DNA of 64,000 nt. It comes from Pseudomonas typographi. GTDB taxonomy: Bacteria > Pseudomonadota > Gammaproteobacteria > Pseudomonadales > Pseudomonadaceae. The notes under the pieces are model-generated. The model ran no database searches and was not told the DNA's origin. It worked only from the letters and a program-made list of their open reading frames with translations. A program made the translations under genes and the position numbers. The stretch is taken from contig NZ_JAAOCA010000008.1 of NCBI RefSeq assembly GCF_014694385.1, positions 124,001 to 188,000 on the forward strand, given 5' to 3'. This document shows positions 26,450 to 35,420 of this stretch, piece by piece; within the stretch, counting starts at the first letter, position 1; every line of letters begins with the position of its first letter.

Positions 26450-27100
26450 ATGTGGGAGTTGTTCCTGCGCGCCCTGCCCCTGTTGCAACAGGCCATCGTG
26501 GTCACGCTGGGGTTGGGTATCAGTGCGTTCATTCTCGGTAGCGCCCTGGGCATGCTGATCGCGCTGCTGCGAAATTCGAAAGCACGGGCACTAAAGGCCA
26601 TCGCCTTTGCCTACGTCTCGATCTTTCGCGGTACCCCGCTGTTGGTGCAGATCCTGCTGATCTACTTCGGCCTGCCGCACTATGGCATCGTGCTGGCACC
26701 AATCCCGTCGGCATTGCTGGCCCTGACGCTGTTTTCCGCTGCCTACCTGAGCGAGATCTTCCGCGCCGGGATCAACTCGGTGGACCCCGGTCAGTGGGAA
26801 GCCGCGCAGTCGATGAGCATGGGCTACTGGACCTGCCTACGGCGGATCATCCTGCCGCAGGCCCTACGCATCGCCCTGCCGCCCATGGGTAGCCGGCTGA
26901 TTGCGCTGGTCAAGGACACCTCGCTCGCCTCGACCATCACCGTAATGGAAATGACCCGGGTGGCCGAGCAGGTCGGCGCCGCCACCTTCCGCTACCTGGA
27001 AATGTTCCTGATGATCGGCGCCATCTACTGGGCGATCAACCAGGTCTTGACCATTCTACAAACCTGGCTTGAGGGCCGCTGGACGAGGCACATGCGATGA
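26450..27100 (+). CDS. Amino-acid ABC permease (TcyL/YecS type)
   Basis: 216 aa HEQRO-type permease. It has FAYVSIFRGTPLLVQILLIYFGLP and SEIFRAGINSVDPGQWEAAQSM, the family EAA loop. It starts 4 bases after the binding-protein stop and overlaps the ATPase start. Only one permease gene is present, so a homodimer is expected, as in cystine importers. Confidence 0.93.
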   Translation: MWELFLRALPLLQQAIVVTLGLGISAFILGSALGMLIALLRNSKARALKAIAFAYVSIFRGTPLLVQILLIYFGLPHYGIVLAPIPSALLALTLFSAAYLSEIFRAGINSVDPGQWEAAQSMSMGYWTCLRRIILPQALRIALPPMGSRLIALVKDTSLASTITVMEMTRVAEQVGAATFRYLEMFLMIGAIYWAINQVLTILQTWLEGRWTRHMR

Positions 27101-27855
27101 ACACCCCCCAAGTGCGCGTGACCGGGCTGAGCAAACGCTTCGGTGAGCTGGCTGTGCTCAAGCAAGTAAACCTGGCGGTGAATGCAGGCGAGGTGGTGGT
27201 CATTCTCGGGCCTTCGGGCTCCGGTAAAACGACCCTGCTGCGCTCGCTGAACCTGCTCGAGCAGCCCGACAGTGGCGTGCTGGAAGTTTGCGGCCAGCGC
27301 GTGGAGATCCCCGCCAACGGTCGCTTCGACCGCGCTGGCCGAAAGCAGGTGGCGCTGCTGCGGCAGAAGACCGCCATGGTGTTCCAGGCGTTCAACCTGT
27401 TCCCGCACATGACCGCGCTGGAGAACGTCATCGAGGGCCTGGTGAGCGTGAAGAAAGTGCCCAAGGCGGCAGCCATCGAGCGCGGCCAGCAATTGCTGGC
27501 CCGTGTTGGCTTGGCAGAAAAAGCCAATGCCTACCCCGCCAAGCTCTCCGGCGGGCAAAAGCAACGGGTAGCGATTGCCCGCGGCCTGGCCATGGACCCC
27601 GATGTCATTTTCTTCGACGAACCCACCTCCGCGCTCGACCCAGAGCTGCGCGACGAGGTGCTGGGGGTGATGCGTGAGGTGGCCAACACCGGCATGACCA
27701 TGCTGGTGGTGACCCACGAGCTGCGCTTCGCCCGTGAGGCCGCCGACCGGGTCGTCTTCATGGAACATGGGGTGGTGGTGAAGGACTGCCCCGCCGCCGA
27801 TTTTTTTGGTGACAACAGCGGTGAGCGCATCCAGCAGTTCTTGCGGCGCTACTGA
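27097..27855 (+). CDS. Amino-acid ABC ATPase (TcyN/YecC type)
   Basis: 252 aa. Walker A is GPSGSGKTT (residues 38-46), signature LSGGQKQR, Walker [16 protein letters not shown] and the His in VTHELRFAREA. It begins with an ATGA overlap on the permease. Two stacked terminators follow, marking the end of this transcription unit. Confidence 0.94.
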   Translation: MNTPQVRVTGLSKRFGELAVLKQVNLAVNAGEVVVILGPSGSGKTTLLRSLNLLEQPDSGVLEVCGQRVEIPANGRFDRAGRKQVALLRQKTAMVFQAFNLFPHMTALENVIEGLVSVKKVPKAAAIERGQQLLARVGLAEKANAYPAKLSGGQKQRVAIARGLAMDPDVIFFDEPTSALDPELRDEVLGVMREVANTGMTMLVVTHELRFAREAADRVVFMEHGVVVKDCPAADFFGDNSGERIQQFLRRY

Positions 27856-27871
27856 TTCCGCAGCGTGACCG

Positions 27872-27930
27872 GGGGCGTGGTTTGTGTTGCGCACGCCCCT
27901 CTCTTTTGCCGCCCAATGGGCGGTTTTTTT
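27872..27930 (+). terminator. Tandem Rho-independent terminators
   Basis: The first stem pairs GGGGCGTG (27872-27879) with CACGCCCC (27892-27899), followed by TCTCTTTT. The second pairs CCGCCC (27909-27914) with GGGCGG (27918-27923), followed by seven T. Together they close the lyase/importer operon ending at 27855. Confidence 0.85.
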
Positions 27931-28369
27931 CTGCTGCGCTGCGGTAGGCGTTTGGCTTGAGCTGCCCTAGGCCGTCGGCACTGCAGCGCGACGCCTAGCG
28001 AGCCTGCACATTGAAGTCATCCAAGGCAAGCGGTTCGTCTATAAAGCCATCATCAGCACCGCGCCGAAAAGCCCCTGTAAAATCAATGAGATGGCGCCTA
28101 TCAACTGCGACCTAGCCTCAAGGCAGAAGTGTACCAAGGAAAGAAACCTGCGAATCTACCGCTTGTTCCTGATCTATGCCAAAACAAATCCGGACATCAT
28201 TAAGTCTTCATCGCTGAACGACTTCTACAGTGGCTTCCTAGCAACTGCTTATAATGATACAAGCCTGGTGAGCCCTGGTTCGGCCCTTCGCTTTAACTGG
28301 TAATTAACCCGCCGGGATCATCCGCTCCCTGATACTGGCCGGCTCCGGCAGCCTTTTCAGAAGAGGACG
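27931..28369. other. AT-richer gap with one unrecognised short ORF
   Basis: This 439-base gap is richer in A+T than its neighbours from about 28060 to 28310. A 70-codon ORF (28091-28303, plus strand) encodes a basic N-terminus and RIYRLFLIYAKTNPDIIK. It has no clear ribosome site and I recognise no family. It may be a small hypothetical gene or a decayed fragment of acquired DNA. The ribosome site of the next gene (AAGAGG) lies at the right edge. Confidence 0.35.
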
Positions 28370-29431
28370 ATGCTGATGACCTTTTGTACCTTGATATTGG
28401 ATGCGCCTGGCCCACCACTGCTCTTTGAAGAAATAGACCGTTTTCTAGAATACGACCTGGCGATAACGCTCAACCTTCACTACCTCGCTGACCACGACAG
28501 CATCCTCGGGCGCTACGGCGACCGCCTGCGTTATGCCAACATCAACTGCCACGATAAACAGGCATTGATTGCCGCCATCCAAGACGCCGGTGGCTACAGC
28601 GTATTGAAGACTCGATTGAATATCCCGCTCGATGCCGAGCTGGTTCGGGCCGCGGCGTCTTCCGCACTCTCCAGCCCTTTGCGCGCCATCGCACAGGCCG
28701 GAGTTGGGCTCAACCATATTGATCTGCAGGCGGCCGCGCGATGGGGCGTCGCCGTGCTCAATACGCCGGGCGCCAACGCCACAGCCGTCGCCGAATACGT
28801 TTTGGCACAAACTCTGTTTTTGTCCCGAGACCTCGACCAGTACAACGCTCAAACCCACAAAGGCCATTGGTCAAAAGGCAACCTGGCCCCCGCTGCGCAA
28901 ATCGCCGAGTTGACGCTGGGGTTGGTGGGCACCGGCGGTATTGCCCAAACCGTCGCGCGCAAAGCCCAGGCGCTGGGCATGAGCGTGATCGCCACCGGGT
29001 CTGAGCGTTTTACCGAACAGCGCGCCTGCGATCTCGGCCTGCACAGGCGGGCAACCCTGGACCAACTACTAGGCGAGGCTGACGTGGTGTCCATTCACAC
29101 CCCGCTCACCCCACTGACCCGCGGTTTGTTCGGCAGCGCTGCCTTTGCCCAAATGCGGCCTGGCTCGATCCTGATCAACACTGCCCGTGGCGGCATTGTC
29201 GACGAAGACCAGTTGGCAACTTTCATGACCCGGTTTCCCGGGCATCTCAAAGCCGTTGCCATCGACACCTTCGCCCAGGAAAAAGACCGGTTCAACTCAC
29301 CGCTGGTGGGCATCGCTAACGCGGTACTAACGCCCCATATCGCCGGCAATACCCGCGCGGCGATCAGCCAGGCATCCCGGCAAATCATCGACAAGATCCG
29401 AGTTCTCAGCACGGGCAGTACGGACCATTGA
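28370..29431 (+). CDS. D-isomer-specific 2-hydroxyacid dehydrogenase
   Basis: 353 aa; ATG 28370 (or 28376) sits after AAGAGG. The family pattern is clear. NTPGANATAVAEYVL precedes the Rossmann motif LGLVGTGGIAQTVARKAQALG (GxGxxA); the catalytic Arg lies in INTARGGIVDED and the catalytic His in LTPHIAGNTRAA. Such enzymes oxidise D-2-hydroxyacids or reduce 2-oxoacids with NAD(P). The N-terminal 60 residues are less typical. It stands alone between two gaps, so neighbours do not help with the substrate. Confidence 0.88.
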   Translation: MLMTFCTLILDAPGPPLLFEEIDRFLEYDLAITLNLHYLADHDSILGRYGDRLRYANINCHDKQALIAAIQDAGGYSVLKTRLNIPLDAELVRAAASSALSSPLRAIAQAGVGLNHIDLQAAARWGVAVLNTPGANATAVAEYVLAQTLFLSRDLDQYNAQTHKGHWSKGNLAPAAQIAELTLGLVGTGGIAQTVARKAQALGMSVIATGSERFTEQRACDLGLHRRATLDQLLGEADVVSIHTPLTPLTRGLFGSAAFAQMRPGSILINTARGGIVDEDQLATFMTRFPGHLKAVAIDTFAQEKDRFNSPLVGIANAVLTPHIAGNTRAAISQASRQIIDKIRVLSTGSTDH

Positions 29432-29493
29432 ACGATATCAAGACTCGTCCGATATCGCCTGATAGGGCGGTACCCCTTCAAACCGCGAACCTG

Positions 29494-29717
29494 TGGCCAC
29501 ATCAACTTGGCAGGCTCGATAGCCCCGTCGCGAACACCTTCGCAACCTCCTAAGGCACGTTGTACCCCACGCCGGGCAATACCTGCCTTCGATAAGGCCC
29601 CGTAAAATGGCTGGCATTGGGGTCTGCTGTAGCAGGTGGGTCAACCGCGTCATCAGCGCCTTGCAGGGCCACTGTCGGCACTGCGATGTTGGGCTGGGCT
29701 GCCAGTCGGGATTCGAT
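29494..29717 (-). pseudogene. Remnant of an alpha/beta hydrolase (C-terminal part)
   Basis: One minus-strand frame reads ESRLAAQPNIAVPTVALQG, then ADDAVDPP, FTGPYRRQVLPGVGYNVP, then a stop (TAG) and EVAKVFATGL. This matches the C-terminus of epoxide-hydrolase/haloperoxidase-like alpha/beta hydrolases, where the motif is usually LPGxGHNxPQExP. The stop sits where Gln is expected, and the N-terminal two thirds with the nucleophile are absent. It is therefore a decayed fragment. The remaining gap (29432-29493, 29718-29958) holds the promoter region of the amide operon and no other gene I can see. Confidence 0.65.
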
Positions 29718-29958
29718 GCAGAATGACCTAGCGTCATTGGTCTTCGCTGGCCTCGGGGGTGCGACTATGCGATCTCCAGCCAGGAAGTGGACGTGGGCTC
29801 AGTTACACCACTTCCCAGAACACGATCCGTTACACAGCGTGCACAAGGATTTGTGCGCCCCGTGACAACAGCCTTGCCGAGCGCTTCCCCCACAATTGAC
29901 GTGTGCCGTGTAACCACGCGCGGCGGTAAGACAATTGCGCTGTTGCCTGGGAGAGTTC

Positions 29959-31233
29959 ATGTCCATCAACCATCACTTGCCTGTCTCAGCTCTCACCGTG
30001 CATTGGGGGTATTTCAGCAAGCTCCTAAAACCGGTGCTTAGCGTCAAATCCGGAGATATCGTCACGATCGAAACGCTCACCCACCATGCGGGTGATGATT
30101 TTGATCGCATGATCAAAGGCGATGAGGCGGCCGAATCCATCTACAAATGGGATTGCGACCACCAGCACATAGCACGCCGCGGGGCGGGCCCCACCGAAGG
30201 CAACCTCATGCGGGGCATCGGTGAAGGCCATGGGGTGCATATTCTGACTGGACCCATTTATGTTGAAGGCGCCGCGCCTGGCGATGTGTTGGAGGTGCGC
30301 ATCCTTGATGTCTACCCGCGACCGAGCGGTAACCCGGAATACGACGGCAACGCTTACGGGTCCAACGTCGCCGCTGCCTGGGGCTTTCACTACCACGACT
30401 TGATCGAGGCGCCGAAACCCCGCGAGGTGGTGACCGTTTACGAGTTCGGCGGTACCGGGAATAGCAACTGGGCCAAGGCCGTTTACAACTACATCTGGAC
30501 TCCGCAGACCGACCCCTCAGGTGTCTATCACCCGACTTACAATTATCCTGGCGTCGTCGTCGACCCTTCAACGGTAAATAAAAATTTCGGCATCCTTGAG
30601 GGCATCAAAGTCCCTGCTCGGCTGCACTTCGGGGCCATGGGCGTGGCACCCAAAGAAGTCGATTTCGCAAGCTCGACGCCGCCCAGCTACACCGGCGGTA
30701 ACGTCGATGACTGGCGCGTCGGTAAAGGCGCGCGCATGTATTACCCAGTAGCCGTTCCAGGCGCGATGTTTTCCGTCGGTGATCCACATGCCGCGCAAGG
30801 GGACTCGGAGCTGTGCGGCACGGCTATCGAAGCCTCACTCACTGGCGTTTTCCAACTGGTGCTGCACAAGGCGAACACGCTGGCGGGCACCGCCTTGCAA
30901 GCCCTCGACTACCCGCTGCTGGAAACCGATGAAGAGTGGGTGGTGCACGGTTTCAGCTTCCCCAACTACTTAGCGCAACTTGGCGAAAATGCAGATCAAA
31001 AAGTTTCCGAGAAAGCCACGATCGATCTCGCCATGCGCGACGCCTTCCGAAAAATGCGCCGCTTTCTGATGCAAACCCGGATGTTGACCGAGGACGAGGC
31101 GATTTCTCTGCTCTCAGTCGCCGTGGATTTCGGCATCACTCAAGTCGTAGACGGAAATTGGGGCGTGCACGCGACCTTGAAAAAAGCGTTGTTCGCAGAA
31201 CACCGCAATGGGGCGAAAACCCAAATCATCTAA
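29959..31233 (+). CDS. Formamidase/acetamidase (FmdA family)
   Basis: 424 aa from ATG 29959, with GGGAGAG 4-10 bases upstream; an earlier in-frame start would remove this fit. PF03069 pattern: VHWGYFSKLLKPVLSVKSGD, GEGHGVHILTGPIYVEGAAPGD, and VGDPHAAQGDSELCGTAIE, the conserved core of the metal-dependent acetamidase/formamidase family. Known members hydrolyse formamide or acetamide to ammonia and the acid in the cytoplasm. It is the first gene of the operon, followed by an amide-type ABC importer and nitrile hydratase; it would use the amide produced or imported. A second copy of this domain is fused to a regulator at 38026-40512. Confidence 0.93.
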   Translation: MSINHHLPVSALTVHWGYFSKLLKPVLSVKSGDIVTIETLTHHAGDDFDRMIKGDEAAESIYKWDCDHQHIARRGAGPTEGNLMRGIGEGHGVHILTGPIYVEGAAPGDVLEVRILDVYPRPSGNPEYDGNAYGSNVAAAWGFHYHDLIEAPKPREVVTVYEFGGTGNSNWAKAVYNYIWTPQTDPSGVYHPTYNYPGVVVDPSTVNKNFGILEGIKVPARLHFGAMGVAPKEVDFASSTPPSYTGGNVDDWRVGKGARMYYPVAVPGAMFSVGDPHAAQGDSELCGTAIEASLTGVFQLVLHKANTLAGTALQALDYPLLETDEEWVVHGFSFPNYLAQLGENADQKVSEKATIDLAMRDAFRKMRRFLMQTRMLTEDEAISLLSVAVDFGITQVVDGNWGVHATLKKALFAEHRNGAKTQII

Positions 31234-31341
31234 CCCAACGACCCCGGGGGCAACGGCCTGGCGCTGAGGCCCTGGGCCCGATGCTGAGGGTGGCGCTATA
31301 TCTGACCCATCTTTCTTATCGGCATTTATGTGGAGGGCGAC

Positions 31342-32532
31342 ATGACCAAAACCAGACGCGACTTTATAAAGACTTCACTCGCTGTCGCAGTGGCGAGCGC
31401 GATGCCTGCCGGCCTGCTGTCCAGCACCAGCTTCGCCGCGGCCAGCGACCCGGTGAAAGTCGGAATACTGCACTCGCTTACAGGCAGTATCGCCATCGCT
31501 GAAGTGGGCGTCGCCGACGCTGAAAAATTGGCAATTGAGGAAATCAATGCCGCCGGAGGGGTATTGGGGCGCCAGATCGAAGTCGTCCAGGAAGATGGCG
31601 CCAGCGATAACCCAGTGTTTGCCGAGAAGGCGCAAAAGCTTTTGGTCAGTGACAAAGTCGCGGCGGTGTTCGGCTGCTACACCTCGGCATCGCGCAAAGC
31701 GGTGCTGCCCGTATTCGAACGGTACAAAGGGCTCTTGTATTACCCGACTCATGACGAAGGCCTCGAGTTCTCGAATAACATCATGTACACCGGCGCCGAC
31801 GCGGTACAGTCGGCCATCCCCGCGATCCAGTGGCTCGCCGAAAACAAAGGCAAGACATTTTTCCTCATCGGCTCGGACTTCATCTACCCACGCACGACCA
31901 ACCGGATTGCTCGGCCAACCATCGCCAAGCTGGGCGGCACCGTGGTCGGCGAAGATTATTTCCCACTTGGCAGCACCGAGTTTTCCTCGGTGATCAACAA
32001 GATCAAAGCAGCCAAACCCGACGCTATCCTCTCGACGATCGTCGGAGACTCCAATGTCTCCTTTTACAAGCAACTGAATTCGGCGGGCATCACCGGCGAC
32101 AACCAAGCGATTCTCGCGCTGGCGGTGAGTGAGGAAGAAGCCATTGGCATCGGCCGCGAAAACCTCGTGGGTGTGCATTCCTGCATGGGCTACTTCCAAA
32201 GCATCGACTCGCCAGAGAATCAAAAATTCGTGGCCGCCTTCAAGGCCAGATACGGCGCAGACCGGGTGCTCGGTGACACCATGGCGGCAGCGTATGCCTC
32301 AGTATTTCTATGGAAGCTTGCTGTCGAGAAAGCCGGTTCATTCGATGTACCTCAGGTTGTCGCTGCTTCCTCCAACCTTGAGTACACAGCGCCTGAAGGC
32401 CAGGTGCGTCTGCACGCGTCTAATCATCGGCTCTGGAAGCACGCACGTATTGGCAAGTTCAAACCCGATGGCCAGATCGACATTCTGTTTGAATCCCCGC
32501 TGATCGAGCCAAATCCATTCCCCAAACTATGA
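31342..32532 (+). CDS. Amide/urea ABC transporter binding protein (UrtA/FmdD type)
   Basis: 396 aa. A twin-arginine signal TKTRRDFIKTS precedes a hydrophobic stretch and an Ala-rich cleavage region, so it is probably exported folded by Tat. ATG 31342 has GGAGGG 5-10 bases upstream. Peripla_BP_5 pattern: VKVGILHSLTGSIAIAEVGV, EINAAGGVLGRQIEVV, and VFGCYTSASRKAVLPVFE, all typical of the UrtA/AmiC/FmdD branch that binds urea and short-chain amides. Between formamidase and nitrile hydratase the ligand is most likely a small amide. Confidence 0.92.
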   Translation: MTKTRRDFIKTSLAVAVASAMPAGLLSSTSFAAASDPVKVGILHSLTGSIAIAEVGVADAEKLAIEEINAAGGVLGRQIEVVQEDGASDNPVFAEKAQKLLVSDKVAAVFGCYTSASRKAVLPVFERYKGLLYYPTHDEGLEFSNNIMYTGADAVQSAIPAIQWLAENKGKTFFLIGSDFIYPRTTNRIARPTIAKLGGTVVGEDYFPLGSTEFSSVINKIKAAKPDAILSTIVGDSNVSFYKQLNSAGITGDNQAILALAVSEEEAIGIGRENLVGVHSCMGYFQSIDSPENQKFVAAFKARYGADRVLGDTMAAAYASVFLWKLAVEKAGSFDVPQVVAASSNLEYTAPEGQVRLHASNHRLWKHARIGKFKPDGQIDILFESPLIEPNPFPKL

Positions 32533-32601
32533 CCTGGTACCTGTCTTTGATGAATAGCGTCGGGGCATCCGGCCTTGCGCGCGCCTTCGGAGAGCCATGA
32601 G

Positions 32602-33504
32602 ATGAGCGTAGATATGCTTCTGTCTCAAATATTCAACGGCCTTTCGCTGTTCACGATCTTGGCACTGATGGCGATCGGTCTTGCCATCGTTTTCGGGTTG
32701 ATGGGGGTCATTAACATGGCCCACGGCGAACTCATGGCTATGGGCGCATACATGACGTATCTCACCTCGGTCATATTCTCTCGATGGCTTCCCGGCGTGA
32801 TGGGGGCGAGTTTTCTGGTGGGTATTGTCGTGGCCTTCCTCACGACAGCAGCGTTCGGCCTGCTGCTAGAAACCGTCATGATCAGGCACCTTTACAAACG
32901 CCCCTTGGATACGCTGCTTGCCACCTGGGGCGTGTCTTTAATCCTGCAACAAGTGTTTCGCCAGGTTTTTGGCCCTATCAACGTCAGCGTGCCCACCGCC
33001 AGTTGGTTGCAGGGCGCATGGAGCCCCATGCCTGGTCTCGATCTGCCACTGGCGCGTGTGTTCATCATTGCCCTGACCCTCGCGGTCGCGCTCGGTGTGT
33101 ACCTCTTTCTGTTCAAGAGCCGTTGGGGTCTTCGCATTCGCTCGGTGATGCAGAACCGGGCAATGGCCGGCGCCGCGGGGATAAACACCGCACGCGTCGA
33201 CGCCGTGACGTTTGCGGTCGGCTGTGGCCTGGCAGGCGTGGCGGGAAGTGCATTGACGATGATCGCCTCCACCGGGCCCGCGACGGGCCAGCAATACATT
33301 GTCGATGCCTTTATCGTCGTTGTGTTCGGTGGCGTGGAAAGTCTCATCGGCACTTTCGTTTCGGCATTCATGATCGGCCAGATGCAGTCCCTGTTCGAAA
33401 TGCCATTCAGTGGTTCGATGGCCAAGGCCGCGATTCTACTTTTAGTCATCGTGGCGCTGTATTTCCGGCCCAGCGGGTTGTTCTCGATCAAGGTCAGGAG
33501 ATGA
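32602..33504 (+). CDS. Amide/urea ABC permease 1 (UrtB/LivH type)
   Basis: 300 aa, branched-chain type permease with about 8 membrane segments. GLAIVFGLMGVINMAHGELMAMGAY is the family hallmark, and GCGLAGVAGSALTMI and VVVFGGVESLIGTFV are typical of UrtB. ATG 32602 follows GGAGAG-type bases. It is 69 bases after the binding-protein gene and meets the second permease in an overlap. Confidence 0.93.
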   Translation: MSVDMLLSQIFNGLSLFTILALMAIGLAIVFGLMGVINMAHGELMAMGAYMTYLTSVIFSRWLPGVMGASFLVGIVVAFLTTAAFGLLLETVMIRHLYKRPLDTLLATWGVSLILQQVFRQVFGPINVSVPTASWLQGAWSPMPGLDLPLARVFIIALTLAVALGVYLFLFKSRWGLRIRSVMQNRAMAGAAGINTARVDAVTFAVGCGLAGVAGSALTMIASTGPATGQQYIVDAFIVVVFGGVESLIGTFVSAFMIGQMQSLFEMPFSGSMAKAAILLLVIVALYFRPSGLFSIKVRR

Positions 33505-33506
33505 CG

Positions 33507-34682
33507 ATGAAAGGTTCAAAACTGCCCATTGCCTGTGATGCCGATAACAGGCTGGAAGTCGTGCTTCCTGACAATGTACATCCGACATCCATTAGCCGAA
33601 CTGTACGCCTTGGAACCGAGCGGCTGCGCCGCCTATATCCCATCGTTATTTTGGCCATCGTGCTGTTGCTGGTCATCCCGGCGGCGCTGGAGCCCTTTCG
33701 CCTGGGGCTGGTGGGCAAATATCTGTGTTTCGCTTTCTGCGCTGTCGGGTTGGTGCTGGCCTGGGGCTACGGGGGAATATTGAGCCTGGGCCAAGGGATT
33801 TTCTTTGGCCTGGGCAGTTACATCATGGCGATGTACATGAAACTGGAGGCCACCTCTGCCGATCCGGCAGCGGCGGTATTTGGCGCCGGAGGCCCGCCAG
33901 TTCCCGACTTCATGACCTGGAACAGCGTCGACACCCTGCCCTGGTGGTGGGCGCCCTTCGAGCACGTATGGTTCGCGCTGCCCGCCATTGTACTGCTACC
34001 GTCCGCCGCAGCCTTCGCGCTGGCTTACGCGATCTTCAGGAAGCGCATCGGCGGGATCTATTTCTCTATCGTCACCATGGCGCTGGCCTCCATTTTCGTG
34101 TTGGTCATCATCGGCCAACAAGGTTATACCGGCGGCACCAACGGCATCACCAACCTGCCGACGTTTCTCGGCTACAGCGTACAAAGCGACCAGGCGGTTT
34201 ACACGCTCTATTACGTCAGCGCCGGCCTGCTGATCCTCACCATTCTGGCGGGCACATTCGTATTAAAAAGCCGCTTGGGCAAGGTACTGATCGCCATTCG
34301 CGACCAAGAAGACCGCGTACGTTTTTCGGGGTATGACCCGGCGATGTTCAAAGCCGTGATATTTGCCATCGCCGCCGCTTTTTCGGCAGTGGGCGGAGCA
34401 TTGTTCACGTTACAACTGGGCTTCGCTTCGCCCTCGATCAGCGGCATCGCGCCTTCGATTGAAATGGTGATCTACACCGCCGTTGGCGGGCGGCTATCGC
34501 TGATCGGTTCGGTCTATGGCGCCCTGTTGATCGGCGGTGCGAAAAGCCTGTTTTCCGAACAGTTCACCAATGGCTGGATGTATTTCATGGGGGCCCTGTT
34601 CATTGTCATTCCGATGTTTTTACGGACAGGCCTGGCTGGCTTGGTCAGCCTGGTGAGCCATAAAAAGGTGCGAGCATCATGA
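33507..34682 (+). CDS. Amide/urea ABC permease 2 (UrtC/LivM type)
   Basis: 391 aa. ATG 33507 was chosen because AGGAG lies 6 bases upstream; ATG 33501, overlapping the previous stop, is the alternative. The N-terminal 45 residues are hydrophilic, longer than usual. Then come YGGILSLGQGIFFGLGSY, the LivM hallmark, and IRDQEDRVRFSGYDPAMFK, the cytoplasmic coupling loop typical of UrtC. It pairs with the UrtB-type permease. The stop overlaps the next start. Confidence 0.93.
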   Translation: MKGSKLPIACDADNRLEVVLPDNVHPTSISRTVRLGTERLRRLYPIVILAIVLLLVIPAALEPFRLGLVGKYLCFAFCAVGLVLAWGYGGILSLGQGIFFGLGSYIMAMYMKLEATSADPAAAVFGAGGPPVPDFMTWNSVDTLPWWWAPFEHVWFALPAIVLLPSAAAFALAYAIFRKRIGGIYFSIVTMALASIFVLVIIGQQGYTGGTNGITNLPTFLGYSVQSDQAVYTLYYVSAGLLILTILAGTFVLKSRLGKVLIAIRDQEDRVRFSGYDPAMFKAVIFAIAAAFSAVGGALFTLQLGFASPSISGIAPSIEMVIYTAVGGRLSLIGSVYGALLIGGAKSLFSEQFTNGWMYFMGALFIVIPMFLRTGLAGLVSLVSHKKVRAS

Positions 34683-35419
34683 GCCAGAGAATGATTCTGG
34701 GGGTGGAAGACCTCAGCGTCTCGTTCGACGGATTCAAAGCCATTGATGCTTTGAATTTTTACGTCGAGGAGAAAGAAATCCATGTTGTCATCGGCCCCAA
34801 CGGCGCGGGTAAGACGACATTGCTGGACATGATCTGCGGCAAGACCAAACCCTCGGCGGGCAGTATCCGCTTCAAAGGCCTGAACCTGGAACGGATGCTG
34901 GAATACCAGATCACCCGCGCCGGGGTGGGTCGAAAGTTCCAAAACCCCACAGTGTATGAGGACCTCACGGTTGCTGAGAACCTTGAAATTTCGTACCCAC
35001 ACAAACGCAATCCCCTCGGCTGTCTGTTCTTCCGCCGCGACGCTGTGGTACTCGAAGAGATGCGGCGAATCGCCGACCTGGTTTTCCTGACCGACGAAAT
35101 GAATCGCAAGGCGGGCCAGCTCTCTCATGGCCAGAAGCAGTGGCTGGAGATCGGCATGCTGCTGATGCAAGACCCTCAGTTGCTGTTGCTGGATGAACCG
35201 GTCGCGGGCATGAGCGCGCGCGAACGCGAGCGAACCGGCGAGTTGCTCAAGCGAATTGCCGAAGGCAGATCGATGGTGATCATCGAGCACGATATGGAGT
35301 TCGTGAAGTCAGTGGCGCATAAGGTCACGGTGTTGCACCAGGGCAAAAAACTGGCGGAGGGGTCGATGGACCGGGTCCAAAACGATCCACGGGTCATTGA
35401 AGTGTATTTGGGGAGCTGA
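34679..35419 (+). CDS. Amide/urea ABC ATPase 1 (UrtD/LivG type)
   Basis: 246 aa. Walker A GPNGAGKTT is at 39-47. The signature is LSHGQKQWLEIG, with Walker B LLLLDEPVAGM; LSHGQKQW in place of LSGGQ is the mark of UrtD. The switch His is in IIEHDMEFVKSVA, typical of LivG. ATGA overlap with the upstream permease and a 1-base gap to the next ATPase show tight coupling. Confidence 0.93.
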   Translation: MSQRMILGVEDLSVSFDGFKAIDALNFYVEEKEIHVVIGPNGAGKTTLLDMICGKTKPSAGSIRFKGLNLERMLEYQITRAGVGRKFQNPTVYEDLTVAENLEISYPHKRNPLGCLFFRRDAVVLEEMRRIADLVFLTDEMNRKAGQLSHGQKQWLEIGMLLMQDPQLLLLDEPVAGMSARERERTGELLKRIAEGRSMVIIEHDMEFVKSVAHKVTVLHQGKKLAEGSMDRVQNDPRVIEVYLGS

Positions 35420-35420
35420 A

